From positions 64,682,211-64,746,210 of the forward strand of contig NC_083604.1 of NCBI RefSeq assembly GCF_029168945.1: a stretch of 64,000 bases of DNA, given 5' to 3'. Both the position numbers and the translations under genes were made by a program. Every line of letters starts with the position of its first letter. Position 1 is the first letter of the stretch. Source of the DNA: Cannabis sativa (lineage: Eukaryota; Streptophyta; Magnoliopsida; Rosales; Cannabaceae). Shown piece by piece: positions 10,027-21,234 of the stretch. Under the pieces are notes generated by a model. That model saw only the letters and a list, made by a program, of their open reading frames with translations, did not search any database and was not told the DNA's origin.

Positions 10027-12403
10027 GCCGTCAAGGACAAGCAGTCATAGTACCAGTTGATCCTGAAATCGAGAAAACTTGCAGGAGAAACAGAAAGAAC
10101 AAGAAGCAAGAAAGAGTTTCAACAACTGTTGAAACACCAGAAATCATGGCTGCCAATGTTAAGGCGAATGCTGCGAATAATGGAGGCAACAACGGTAATA
10201 ATGGAGGTGCCGTTGAAGATCAAGCTAATGGCCGCAGTTTGAGAGATTATATTCTCCCAACTCTTACGGGAGTGCAGTCATGTATCAGGCCACCGGTAGT
10301 AGATGCTAACAACTTCGAAATCAAGCCTGCCATACTACAAATGGCGCAGTCTTCAGTCCAGTTTGGTGGACTCCCTTCTAAAGACCCCAATCTGCATCTA
10401 TCGAACTTCATGGAGTTATGTCAAACTTTCAAAGTCAATGGGGTTAATGATGACGCCATCCGATTAAGACTGTTTCCATTTTCACTTAGAGAAAGAGCCA
10501 AGAACTGGTTAATCTCCTAACCACCCAATTCTATTGCTACATGGAATGATTTGGCTACTAAATTCCTGTCTAAATTCTTTCCCCCAGCAAAGTCTGCTAA
10601 GCTGCGAGGAGAGATCAATAATTTCTGTCAACAAGAGAATGAGTCTCTCCATGAGTCTTGGGAGAGGTTCAAGGATTTAATCAGAAAGTGTCCTCGCCAT
10701 GGTATTGAGAAGTGGATGCTGGTTCACAATTTTTATAATGGGTTGGTTGGTAACACCAGAACACTCATAGATGTTGCAGCTAGTGGAGCATTCATGAGGA
10801 AGAGTGCAAATGAGGCTTATGATCTGTTGGAGGAGATGGCCATGAATAATCAACAATGGCCAACTGAGAGAAGTCAGACAAAGAAGGTGGCTAGTATGCT
10901 TGAGGTAGATGCCATCACAAAATTGACAGCCTAGGTAGAGGCCCTTACAAAACTGATAGATGTTCAAGTAAAACAAGCTCAGGTGGTCTGTGAGCTATGT
11001 GGAGGTCCTCACCCCTATGAGGAATGTCCGGTGGATGTGAAAAGTTTACTAATGGATCAAGAAAAAGCCATTGGAAACTATTCCCAAAATAATAATTATG
11101 GGCACAACCAACAGGGGTTCTACCAGCAGAGAAATCAGCCCCAAAAAAACCAACAACAGCTGCAACAACAAAGTCCTAGTGGAGGCTCCAATATCCAAGC
11201 TGATTTATTGCTCCAATTCATGATGGAGACTAGAGCCTCTATTAAAACTCTAGAAACTCAGATGGAACCATTGGCTACTCAAGTGGCAAAACAAGCTCAA
11301 GAAAATTCACCTAGCACTAGTGAGGCAAAAGGAAAAGAGCAATGTAAAGCAATTTCCTTGAGGAGTGGAAAGAGTTATGAGGGATCGAGTGGCAAGCAAC
11401 CAGTTGAAGATGGGGTTCAAGATCAACAGGCACAGACACAGGCACCAAAGGAAAAGAACACTACTGAGGGTCTTGCACCGAAAGAAGCTTCACTTCCGAT
11501 CAGCATAGATCACCATATTAAAATTCCTTACCCTTAAAGACTTCGCAAAACAACCTCGACAAGCAGTTTTCAAAATTTCTTGAAATATTTAGGAAGTTGC
11601 ACATTAACATACCATTTGCGGAGGCCTTGGAGCAAATGCCAACTTACCTAAAGTTCATGAAAGAAATTTTGGCTAAGAAAAGGAAGTTAGAAGAATTCGA
11701 GACAGTGGCACTCACTAAGGAGTGCAGTGCAATTTTGCAAAAGAAACTACCGCCCAAGCTTAAAGATCCGGGTAGTTTCAATATTCCATGCTCTATAGGG
11801 GGTTTAGTGGAAACTAAAGCTCTATGTAATTTAGGAGCAAGCATTAATCTAATGCCTTTGTCTGTCTTCAAAAGGCTAGGATTGGGAAAAGCAAAGCCCA
11901 CAACAGTGACTTTACAACTAGCGGATCGTTCTTTGACTCATCCTCGTGGGATAATTGAAGATGTACTGGTGAAGGTTGGTAAGTTTATCTTCCCTGCTAA
12001 TTTCCAAATTCTTGACATGGAGGAAGATTCAATTATTCCCATTATTTTGGGAAGACCATTCTTAGCCACGAGGCGAGCATTAATAGATGTTCAAAAAGGG
12101 GAGTTAAAGTTGCGAGTGCAAGATGAAGAGGTCAATTTTAATGTTTTTGCCCCAACCAACATTCCTACCTGTTGCAAGATTGAGATGGTGAAGGGTTCTT
12201 TTGTTAAAACTGATAAGAAGAGAGCAAAGCCTAAAGAGCAATTTCGAAAGATTCGGCGTCGTTGGAAAAGATTGATGTGTGGTAATTCTGAAGGTGAACT
12301 TACTCTTTTACAAAACTCTGAAATCAACACTATTGGTGGTCAATTTTCTTCATTTAGTACGAGGGCTCTTTTGGATGCAAAGGGTGGACTTGATCCCTTC
12401 TGA
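10027..12403 (+). pseudogene. Gag-protease of Athila derivative copy 1, broken
   Basis: It aligns throughout with the intact 788-codon frame of copy 2. It has a gag capsid region (from about 10240, with [17 protein letters not shown] and [17 protein letters not shown]), a CX2CX3HX4C zinc knuckle (CELCGGPHPYEEC, about 10990), a Gln/Asn-rich linker and a retropepsin domain (about 11800-12130, with ILGRPFLAT). Breaks are stops at about 10518 and 10932, and a stop plus frameshift near 11535. The protease active site reads NLGAS where copy 2 has DLGAS, so the catalytic Asp is lost. The last segment runs open to a TGA at 12401-12403. Confidence 0.9.
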
Positions 12404-13673
12404 TGGGGCTCAGGTAAGTCTCTGTCAACCATAATTTTTTTAACACATTGGGGACAATGTGCATCTTTAGTTTGGGGGGAGAGATTTAATTTTTTTTTCA
12501 TTTTTTTTTCCCGTTTTTAGTTAGTTTTTGTTATTGTTAGTGTCATGTGTTGATATCTGAGCTGGAATATTGATTGAACTACTGTAGTTTACATGTGCAA
12601 TGGATTGGAATTTTAACTGTGTGCTTGAGTCATGAACTCTTTGAATTGAATTGGATGTTGTGTACTAGAAGGTTGTTTATCTAGATGTAAAACATTTATT
12701 TTTGATGTGTATCACTTTTATTCTACTTGGATTGTGGAATGTTGGCTTGACATGGAATAGAACTTGTTTGACATACTCTATTGAAGCGAAATCCTTGATG
12801 ATTTTTGTTTGGAAAATGATTTAGGCAAATTTTCTTTGGATCGATTGAGCCTTTCGAACTTACCTGGAAAGTTTTATCCTCAGTTTACCCAAAGTTGAGC
12901 CTTAACCTGTTTTAAAAATTTTCACCACTTAACTAAGCTTAATTCGTTATCTTTAACTATTTTTATTCTCAACATACCTTATTATGTCATAAGCTTTTAA
13001 TCAAGTTTGGGGGGAATGAAGTGTTGTAAGTAAGGGATAATTTTGAAAGTAAGAGATTGAAAAAATATTTTTTATGTGATGTGCCTTTACTGTAAAAAGA
13101 AAAAAGAAAAAAAAAAGAGAAAAATGAAATGTGATAATTTCTTCTTGAGAAACGAACGTGAACAATGAGGTAGGCACATAGGAAATAAATATGTAATCTC
13201 TTACTATCTTCTTTGGGATATATGAAAAAGAAAAAATGGATAAGTGTGGGTGCTTGTTTGGTATAATTGTGCTTATGGTATAATGTAGCTTAAATGACTT
13301 TTTATCTACCCGTTTACCAAAGCCTTGCTATTATAACCGAAAAAGACCTATTGATTCCGAGCAAAAATTGTCAAAATTAGTGGAGAGAGGTATGTCATCC
13401 AAACTTATTGAACATGGGTTAGAGGAATGTCGGAAAGTGTAGAATGGTTGTGATATGAATGTCAAAAGCGATGTTTTGTGTCTGTATGAATGGCTTGCTT
13501 CTGAATTGTGCATCCAAGTTAGTTCTTAGAGTTATCGAGTTGAAATTCTGGTTATTGATTGCTTGAAGTTGTGCAGGTGGTGGTAGCAGTTCAATCATTT
13601 GAAAGTTTAGTTATCTAATGCATTGTTCTTTTTAGTTTGAGTCTTAGCTTTACTTGGGGGCGAGTAAAGATTC
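12404..13673 (+). other. Non-coding 3' part of Athila derivative copy 1
   Basis: No ORF of note. It contains GGGGACAATGTGCATCTT, a G-run near 12473, and homopolymer A and T tracts. It corresponds to 51284-52521 of copy 2. Confidence 0.7.
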
Positions 13674-13687
13674 AGTTTGGGGGAATT
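13674..13687 (+). other. Polypurine tract of Athila derivative copy 1
   Basis: AGTTTGGGGGAATT directly precedes the 3' LTR. Confidence 0.75.
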
Positions 13688-14939
13688 TGTTAGGCTATTT
13701 TTAGCCTATATTTTGGATCGACTTTATGTTCGCTTTTCACTGTTTTAGGACGAAATTACGCTTGATTTCTATGTTTTCAGGTTCTTAGGAATAACAGAGG
13801 TCTCGGGATGCAAAAGTACAATAAAAGAAGAGTGGAGCCAAGAAAAACACCAATTTGAGGCGTGACGCACTTTTGGCCGCGGCTAGATCAGTGTGGTCGC
13901 GACTATATCTCGAAGGCAGAATGCCAATTTTGTCATGCTCCAGTCGGTGCGGCGAGGTACACTCTCGCCGCAGCCATAGTGGAATTACAGAGACGTATTT
14001 TTAGAGGCTTATCTGGCCGCAGCGAGCTACAACTTGGCCGCGGCGAGATCTCGTACGGCCAGGGGCAAAATCGTCCGAAAAACCCTAAAAATCACTTATA
14101 AATAGAAAACTGGGATTGGAAATCAGGGGAGGGGATTTGGAACCCTAAAACACAGCAGAAAGCGACAGGAAGAGCAGAGGAAATCAAAGTGAAGATCCCA
14201 AATCATTCCACCAACATTTTTTTTCTCTATTCCTCTTTAATTTCTTTATGTTGAATATTGTTATAGCAATGGTTATGGATTTATTTCTAAACTAAATTTC
14301 CCATGTAGGGAGGATGATGATTGTTGTTTAAAGTTTTTACCTAGTTAATGCATAATTGCCATTCCTCCATTATTGATTGTGAAATTATCTATATTTCTGT
14401 TCAATTCCATGTGTAAGCTTGATCACCTTCTGCATGTTCTATGATCTTAATTCAAAATCTGAAAAGTGAGAATTGAGAATGCTAAAATTGGATAATCGAT
14501 GTTCTATGTGAAACGAGAGTATTCACATGACTTATGTGACAAGTAGATTATTGCTTAATGTTGATTTCATGTTAGTTTAATTAAGAGATTAATTAGAGAA
14601 CATGTGATTTAGAACCTAAAAGATCTGAAAAGAGTTAGGTTAATTTATAATTTGTCATTCACTTGAAGAAAAGGATAGCAATTAGGCATTAACAATTAGG
14701 TAAACAAACAACAGGATTCTCCTCCCTATTATCTCATCTTGCTTGACTTTCACTTGTGTTATTTAAGTTTTCTGAATTACTTTCATTCTGTTTCAATCAT
14801 AAAAACTTTTGATTTGCCAAATAGAATCATAAGTATAATTTAGTAGTAATTAATCCAATTCCCTGTGGTTCGACCTCACTCGCGTAAGTATACTACTTGA
14901 TTGCGTGCACTTGCGTAGTATTCAATAATTTTCGCAACA
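13688..14939 (+). repeat. 3' LTR of Athila derivative copy 1
   Basis: 1252 bp, TGTTAGGC to GCAACA. It contains CCGCGG-centred motifs partly decayed to CTGCGG, TCGCGG or CCGCAG. Confidence 0.92.
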
Positions 14940-17311
14940 ACTACGGGGAGTACAACGAGGCTAGGGAGCCAGCCGATGCTGACGGAGACGTCCTGGTTGA
15001 GGGTGTGGACTACGTCAGTGAGGAGCTTGCTGCGGCAGTTCCTCATAAAAGGCAGGGTGCCTTGGGCGCCAGGTGGGTAAGTCCTCCGTCCAAGATTACG
15101 GAGGCGCGCCTTCAAACCCTTGACCAGGGTAGATACCTGGGCGAGCTGAACTGCTACATTCCTGCCCACAACAATCGTGCCACAAACCCTGACAAGGTGA
15201 TGTGTGCTTGGTCGGGAGCCCATGGTCAGCAAGGAACATTGATGCCCTTGCATAAATACTTCAAGGATGTGGCGGACTTCTTTGGTCTCTACCCGGCCCA
15301 ATTCACTCCTAAGGGCATTAAGGATTTGTCTGCCCTCTTCGTCCTCTACACTTTCTAGGGATGGGGTGTTCTTTCTCCTCATGAAGTTGCCTGGTTCTTT
15401 GATTTGAAGTCCACCCCCAAGCAAGGCAGGTCGGGGTACTTCTATTTCTCTCAACCAGGCTTCAAGTGGTTGACCGGCACGGATGACAAGGCCATCAGCA
15501 AGATAGGGCATTTTGGTGATGAGTACTTCTTGGTGAAAGATGCGGGCACTACCCAGACTCGGTTCCAGTAGATTCTGACATATCACCGTCCTCCCCTCAC
15601 TCTTGCTCTTAGGGATAGAGCTTAAAAAATTGCCCGGCTATCGGGGGAAGACCGGAATATTATCCAGTTGACCTCCGAGGATAACTTGGTGAGGTATGGG
15701 CTCTATCCCGAGGATTTTACTCCCAAGTCCGTGGCGGGGAAGAAGAGGAAGTCTGGTGCTGGCCGGACCGAACGAGCTCATGAGGAGGATGAGTTGATTC
15801 AACTGAAGCGTGAAGCTTTGAAGGGAGGTGCAAGGGCCAAACAATATGCTCAGGAGCCTTTGAATCCTGAAGATGAAGCCGAGGAAGAGCAGGCGACTCC
15901 ACTGAAGAGGAAGAAGAAACTCCTGGGCTCGCCCAGGCTTGTTGGACATGAAATTCGCATAAGGGAGCCCATTTTACCTGTTCGGCCATCTCTTCCCGTG
16001 TTCGGAAAAGGGAAAGCTGTCATGTCTGAGATAAGATCGATGTCAGGTGATCATGGACTTCTGAGTCTTGTGCGGGCGGTCACCTTGCATTTTACTTTAT
16101 CTTGTTCTTGAGCTTCTTGATTTTCATGCCTTGTGTTTCTGATGGCTATCTTCTAACCATACTGTTTTTGTTCTGTGCAGACATGTATCGGCAGATGATC
16201 GACGCTCTGAGGAAGAGAATGGGCGGAAGCTCTAGCGCCTCTCCCCCAGCCAAGAAGTCTAAGGGCAGTGAGGGGTCCCTCTCGAAGGAAAAGAGACCTT
16301 CCAGGGAGGTTATTGATCTTTTTGGGGAGCTGACTGCTGCAAACCCCTCTACCCCCAAAGCTGCCAAGTCCAAGGAGTCTGGACCACCAACGGTTGGGTC
16401 TGAACTGGTCAGGAGTGATCCTGAACGGGTGCAGGCACTAACTCCACCTTTGCCAGTGCTTCTAGAGGCCAAAAAGGGTAAGGAGATGCTGGCCTATTAC
16501 ATGAACCAGCTGGTTCCTGAGGTCAGTGAGCAACTGGCTGGTGCTGATAATGACTCTTCTTTGGATTTGCTGGTGGACGGAGTCTTGAGGGAGCTCACCA
16601 GGGTAAGTCTTTTTTGATACTTCCCTTTAATCTTCCACACTTAGCTCAATATGCTAAAGTTTTTCTTTTTGTGCAGGTCAGTCTGAAGTTGGCCTACACT
16701 TACTCCCGAGCTAAGTCTCCTGCTTCCAAGAACGCGGCTCTGTCCGACATCCTAGAGGCAGACTTAGCCAGGAAGGATGCTGAAGAAGCTAGGGCGGAAG
16801 TCTGAGCTGTTCAGTTGGAACTAGGTGAAGCCAACAAGGAGTTGTTTGCTGCTCGGAAGAAAATCACTGTGCTGACTAAGGATCTCGAGGCTGCTGACCG
16901 CTTTGAGGAGACCATCGAGACCTTATCTGCTGACGTGAACAGTCTTCAAGATGAGAAGACTTCTTTACGAGCAGTTCTTCATCGAATGAAGGAGGAAAAG
17001 GATGCCAATGAGGGGGAGCTTTCGGCCGAGGTGGACAGGTTGAAGGAGAAGGTCAATGCCTTGGAGACAGCCGGTCTCGAACTCTTCTTTGATTTTTAGA
17101 AGGCTAATCCCCGGGCCAACTTCGACTACTTGGGCGACGCTAAGGACATGTACCTTGAGTACTGGGCGGCCCAAGTGGCTTATATGGAACCGAGGCGGCT
17201 GCTTCAACCTCCGATTAGGCTACTGATGCTCCTCCCGTTCAAACAACAGATCCTCCTGCTCCAGTTGGCCCAGAAGAATCGAACCAAGAGCCTGGGACTC
17301 CAGCTGTTTAA

Positions 17312-17960
17312 ACACTTCTTTTTATCTCCTTTTTTATATATATATATATATCTTATTTGGCCTCAGGGCATTTTCTAAGACATCATGACCGCCCAAGCGG
17401 TCTTTAAACTTGGAATTATTTTTCATTTTTTGGACAACGGGCTGACCAGGTAGCTTTTAATCCCAGTAATACGTGCTTTTTTCATCCTTAATGAATTTCA
17501 TTCTCTGTTTATAATTGTCGTGCAATTGTGATTGTTTTATTTTTACCAAATGCTTTGTACAGGTATAGGTGCCCCCCAAGTGACCGAGCAGATGTATGAC
17601 TCTTAGTCACTTGTCTTTTACAAATATATTGCTTATCTGTTCGGTGTTTTGGGTTTGACCAAACCTTTTGTACGCATAGTATGGTAAATTATAAACATGC
17701 TGATTTTTTCGACTCAATTGAATTTTGAAATACTATCTTTATTAATTTATTGATCGAAAAGTGTATTTGTTATCGTAGTAACTTACATCAGAGCTATTTG
17801 ATCTAATCGGATCTTTTAGCTTAACATGAAATTAAACAAATTGCAGACATAAGAAACTGTACTTTAAAGTGGTCACCCGACCTGAGTACTTTGTTTCTTT
17901 TATCGAAACCTTTGGGGGTAGTCCGCCCAGAAGGCCATTCAATTAAAAGCAAATGTTTAT
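17312..17960. other. Spacer between the convergent antisense ORF and integrase
   Basis: Non-coding. It holds a short TA microsatellite (about 17336-17351) and probably the 3' ends and poly(A) signals of both transcripts. No further gene is seen. Confidence 0.5.
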
Positions 17961-19560
17961 TTAGTACTTAAAGTGGTCACCTGACCTGGTACTTTGTAGG
18001 TTGTATTTTCTTAAATGTTCTCCATTCCAGTACCGTGGTACTAGAATGAGTTGCATTTTTTTGTCATACTTACCTAATTTGTATGCTCCGAAGTCAAGAA
18101 CTTCGACCATATCTCCCACGAAGAATTTCCAAGCTTTCACTTGTTTGTTAAAATACCAAGCTACTTTTTTTTGATGGGCCATCAACTTTAAGTTTGCAGT
18201 TGCTCGTCTTTCTTCGATTTCATCAAGTGATTCTATAAGGAGTATGTGATTGGTACCTTGATCGTACGTCAATGTTCTGTGGGAAGGTGGCTCGAGTTCG
18301 ACGGGCAGCATAGCTTCATAACCGTACGCCATTGCAAATGGTGTCTGACCGGTTGCTATTTTTTCCGTTGTACGGTATGACCATAGAACTTCGGGAAGTT
18401 CTTCTGGCCAGTTTCCTTTGGCATCTTCGAGTTTCTTCTTTAGTGTATCCTTCAAGGTTTTGTTGACTGCTTCAACTTGACCATTTTCTTGAGGATGTGC
18501 CACTACGGAGAAACTTTTGATGATACCATGGTTCGCATAGAAATCAGTGAAGGATTGGCTGTCGAACTGTTTGCCATTGTTTGAGACTATTTTGTACGGT
18601 AGTCCGAACTGGCATATGATGTTCTTCACAATAAAGTCTTGAACTTTCTTTGATGTAATGGTTGCAAGTGGTTCGGCTTCAGTCGACTTAGTAAAGTAGT
18701 CAACTGCTACGACTACGTACTGCACTCCACCTTTACCTTTAGGTAATTGTCCGATCAGGTCAATTCCCCAAATGGCAAAGGGCCACGGACTTTGCATCTG
18801 TGTCAGCTCGTTGGGCGGAGCTCTTGGTATCTTTGAAAATCTTTGGCATTTGTCGCACTTCTTAACATAGGCTCTCGAATCTTCAATCATCGTTGGCTAG
18901 AAGTAACCTTGCCTTAGAATTTTCTTGGATAAGCTCTGTCCGGCAGCGTGATTTCCATAGAATTCGTCGTGAACCTCAGATAGGAGTCGTGCAGCTTCAT
19001 CTTGAGTGACACATCTGAGTAATGGCATCGAGAATCCTCTTCTGTACATGACTCCCTCGACTATGATATACCGTGCTGCCTTCCTTCTCATTTTTCGAGC
19101 TTCATTTCGGTTATCTAGGAATTCCCTAGAGTTTAGGTAAGCTGCTATTGGCATCATCCAGCTTGGGGATGTATCAATCATTTTGATTTCTTCTGTGCCA
19201 GTGATGCTAGGCTCTTCGAGGAACTGGATAGGAACCAAGCTTGCCTTGTCACTTACATTACTGCTTGCCAATCGAGCTAGCGCGTCTGCAGTTGTATTTT
19301 CTTCTCTTGGAATTTGTCTAAGACCGTAGCTTTTGAATTGTGCGAGCAGATCGTGTATTTTGCTCAGATATGCTATCATATTTTCTCCCCGAGCCTCGTA
19401 TTCTATAGATACATGATTTACCACAAGCTGTGAATCACTGCAGATTTCAATGTGTGCGGCCTTCATCTCCCGAGCTAGTTTTAGTCCAGCGATTAGAGCT
19501 TCATACTTGGCTTTGTTGTTAGATGCCTTGAATCTGAACTTGACTGTAGCGTGCAGGTGT
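17961..19560 (-). pseudogene. Second RNase H and integrase of the Tat-group element
   Basis: Minus strand. The first part is an archaeal-type RNase H: FKASNNKAKYEALIAGLKLA, then EICSDSQLVVNHV, then ADALARLAS. The integrase follows, with an HHCC zinc finger (HDEFYGNHAAG.. to CDKCQRF) and a core with GIDLIGQLPKG and ENGQVEAVNKTLKD. A TAG at about 18894 replaces an expected Trp (GYFWPTM). The second catalytic Asp of the DDE triad reads Asn (SNNGKQFD where SDNG is usual), so integrase would be dead even without the stop. Another stop lies near 19561 upstream of the second RNase H. The C-terminal part reaches the TAA at 17961. Confidence 0.9.
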
Positions 19561-19649
19561 TACCCCACAGGCATGACGAGGGCAATCCCTGCGCCAGATA
19601 GTTGATATGTAGCCGACCTATCCACATGTAGTTTCCAGGTCGGTTTATC

Positions 19650-21155
19650 TTCATTGTTACTTGGCTAACGTGCTGGCTCGGGGTTGCTTCTTGGTATGCT
19701 TTCTTTTTTGCTTGTGCATTCTACCACAAAGTCGGCCAAGGATTGGCCTTTGATTGTTGTTCTGGGTTGGAAGGTGATTTTGAAATATTTTTCGTAGTGG
19801 CAGGTCGGTATATACCCAAACAAGATGAGCTTGGAAATAAGGCCTCAACTTCCTTGTTGCTAGAAAGAGGCAGTAGGCGAGTTTTTCTATCAACGGATAT
19901 CAGCCCTCGGCCTCAATGAGTCTTTTACTAATGTAATAGACAGGGTGTTGTACGTTGTTCTCTTCTCTGATCAGCACGGCACTCACGGCATGTTCCGTGA
20001 CAGCTAGGTATATTCCCAGTTCCTCGCCGTCCAAAGCCTTTGAAAGTACGGGAGGTTTTGCAAGTTGTCCCTTTAGCTCTTGGAAAGCTCTTTCACATTC
20101 TTCTGTCCACTCGAACTGTTTATTTCCTCGGATGTTGAAGAATGGGACACATTTGTCCGTTGATTTTGACACGAATTTGCTGAGTGCGGCGATTCGTCCA
20201 GTTAAGCTTTGCACTTCTTTAGTTTTTGTTGGCGAGTTCATATCTAGGAGGGCTTGAATCTTTTCTGGATTGGCTTCAATTCCTCGGGCATTGACGATGA
20301 AGCCTAAAAACTTTCCCGAGCTGACTCCAAAGGAGCACTTTAAGGGATTTAGTTTCATGTTGTATTTTCTGAGGACTTTGAAGCATTCGTCCAGGTCGTC
20401 TATGTGCCCTCCAACCTTTCTGGATTTGACGAGCATGTCATCCACATATACTTCCATATTTCGCCTGATCTGGTCTTTAAACATTTTGTTTACCAATCTT
20501 TCGTACGTAGCTCCAACGTTTTTTAGACCAAACGGCATGACTTTGTAGCAATAGAGACCCATATCTGTTCGGAAACTTGTATGCTCTTGGTCTGGTGGAT
20601 GAATTTTGATTTGATTGTAGCCTGAATAAGCGTCCATGAAGCTTAAAATTCGTGCCCTGTTGTTGCGTCTACGAGCTGATCGATTCTTGGAAGTGGAAAA
20701 CAGTCCTTAGGAAATGCTTTGTTGAGGTCTGTGAAATCAATACAGACTCGCCATTTCTTGTTCGGCTTGGGCACTAGTACGGGATTCGTGACCCAAGCTG
20801 GGTAAAAAGCTTCAATTATGAAGTTGTTGTTGCGTAGCTTTTCAACTTCATCTTTTAGGGCTACTGCACGTTCTTTGTCCAACAACCTTCGTTTTTGTTG
20901 AACTGGCCGGAAGTTGGGATCGATATTCAGAACATGTGAAATAATAGAAGGGTCGATTCCGACCATATCCGCATGTGACCAGGCAAAAATATCTAGGTTT
21001 GCTCTCAGGAATTTTATCAACTCTGATTTTACTTTGAGCAACAAACTCTTTCCAATTTTTAGCTTTCCGGTTGGGATAGCTGAATCGATCTCGATCTCTT
21101 CTAATTCTTCCACAGGTCCAACATTACTGCTTGGGTCCCCAAGTCGAGGATCCAC
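19650..21155 (-). pseudogene. Reverse transcriptase and first RNase H of the Tat-group element
   Basis: Minus strand. 20643-21155 covers the linker and RT fingers (NPVLVPKPNKKWRVCIDFTD). 19900-20637 covers the RT palm with an intact YVDD (about 20440), MDAYSGYNQI and VMPFGLKNVGATYERLVNKM, then the thumb and the start of RNase H (YISKRLIEAEG). A one-base loss near 20640 shifts the frame between them. A stop follows at about 19897. The RNase H continues (IEKLAYCLFLATRKLRPYFQ) but loses part of its domain near 19790. Insertion of Copia at 21235 cut the pol frame from the protease. Confidence 0.92.
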
Positions 21156-21234
21156 ATCTTCATCCTCACATTGGGAAGTTTCCTACTTGGAAATGTTTTT
21201 TCCCTTATCTAGGCTCTGGCTGGAGGATACTTCC

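Larger units (their letters stand above)
8646..14939 (+). mobile_element. Non-autonomous Athila derivative, copy 1 (gag-PR only)
   Basis: LTRs 8646-9876 and 13688-14939 are flanked by a 5-bp target duplication ACTAC (8641-8645, 14940-14944). Inside are a tRNA-Asp-type PBS, a degraded gag-protease frame, about 1.3 kb of non-coding DNA and a polypurine tract. There is no reverse transcriptase, RNase H or integrase, and no room for them. The element is 6294 bp. It lies inside the antisense ORF of the Tat element. Copy 2 at 50019-56286 has the same plan. Confidence 0.93.
8424..17311 (+). pseudogene. Antisense extra ORF of the Tat-group element, spliced, decayed and interrupted
   Basis: This ORF is opposite in strand to gag-pol. 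Pieces: 8424-8645 (MMARTKKTTP, then an acidic stretch), interrupted by the Athila derivative, then 14945-16046, 16181-16602 and 16677-17311. Introns 16047-16180 and 16603-16676 have GT..AG ends and keep the frame. The middle part (FKDVADFFGLYPAQFTPKG, HEVAWFFDLK, YFYFSQPGFKWLTG) resembles the plant retrotransposon extra-ORF or 'putative gag/transposon' type. Then come a basic, nuclear-signal-like stretch (PLKRKKKLLG) and a heptad-rich coiled coil after 16680 (LARKDAEEARAEV, LELGEANKELFAARKK). It ends in a Pro/Thr/Glu tail. Stops occur at 8526, 15356, 15569, 15623, 16803, 17097 and 17216, and there is one frameshift near 17188. Its function is not known. Confidence 0.75.

Noticed and set aside
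15638..15989. Minus-strand ORFs opposite the antisense gene
   Set aside because: Shadow frames of a coding sequence; the plus-strand frame carries the conserved features and intron phases.
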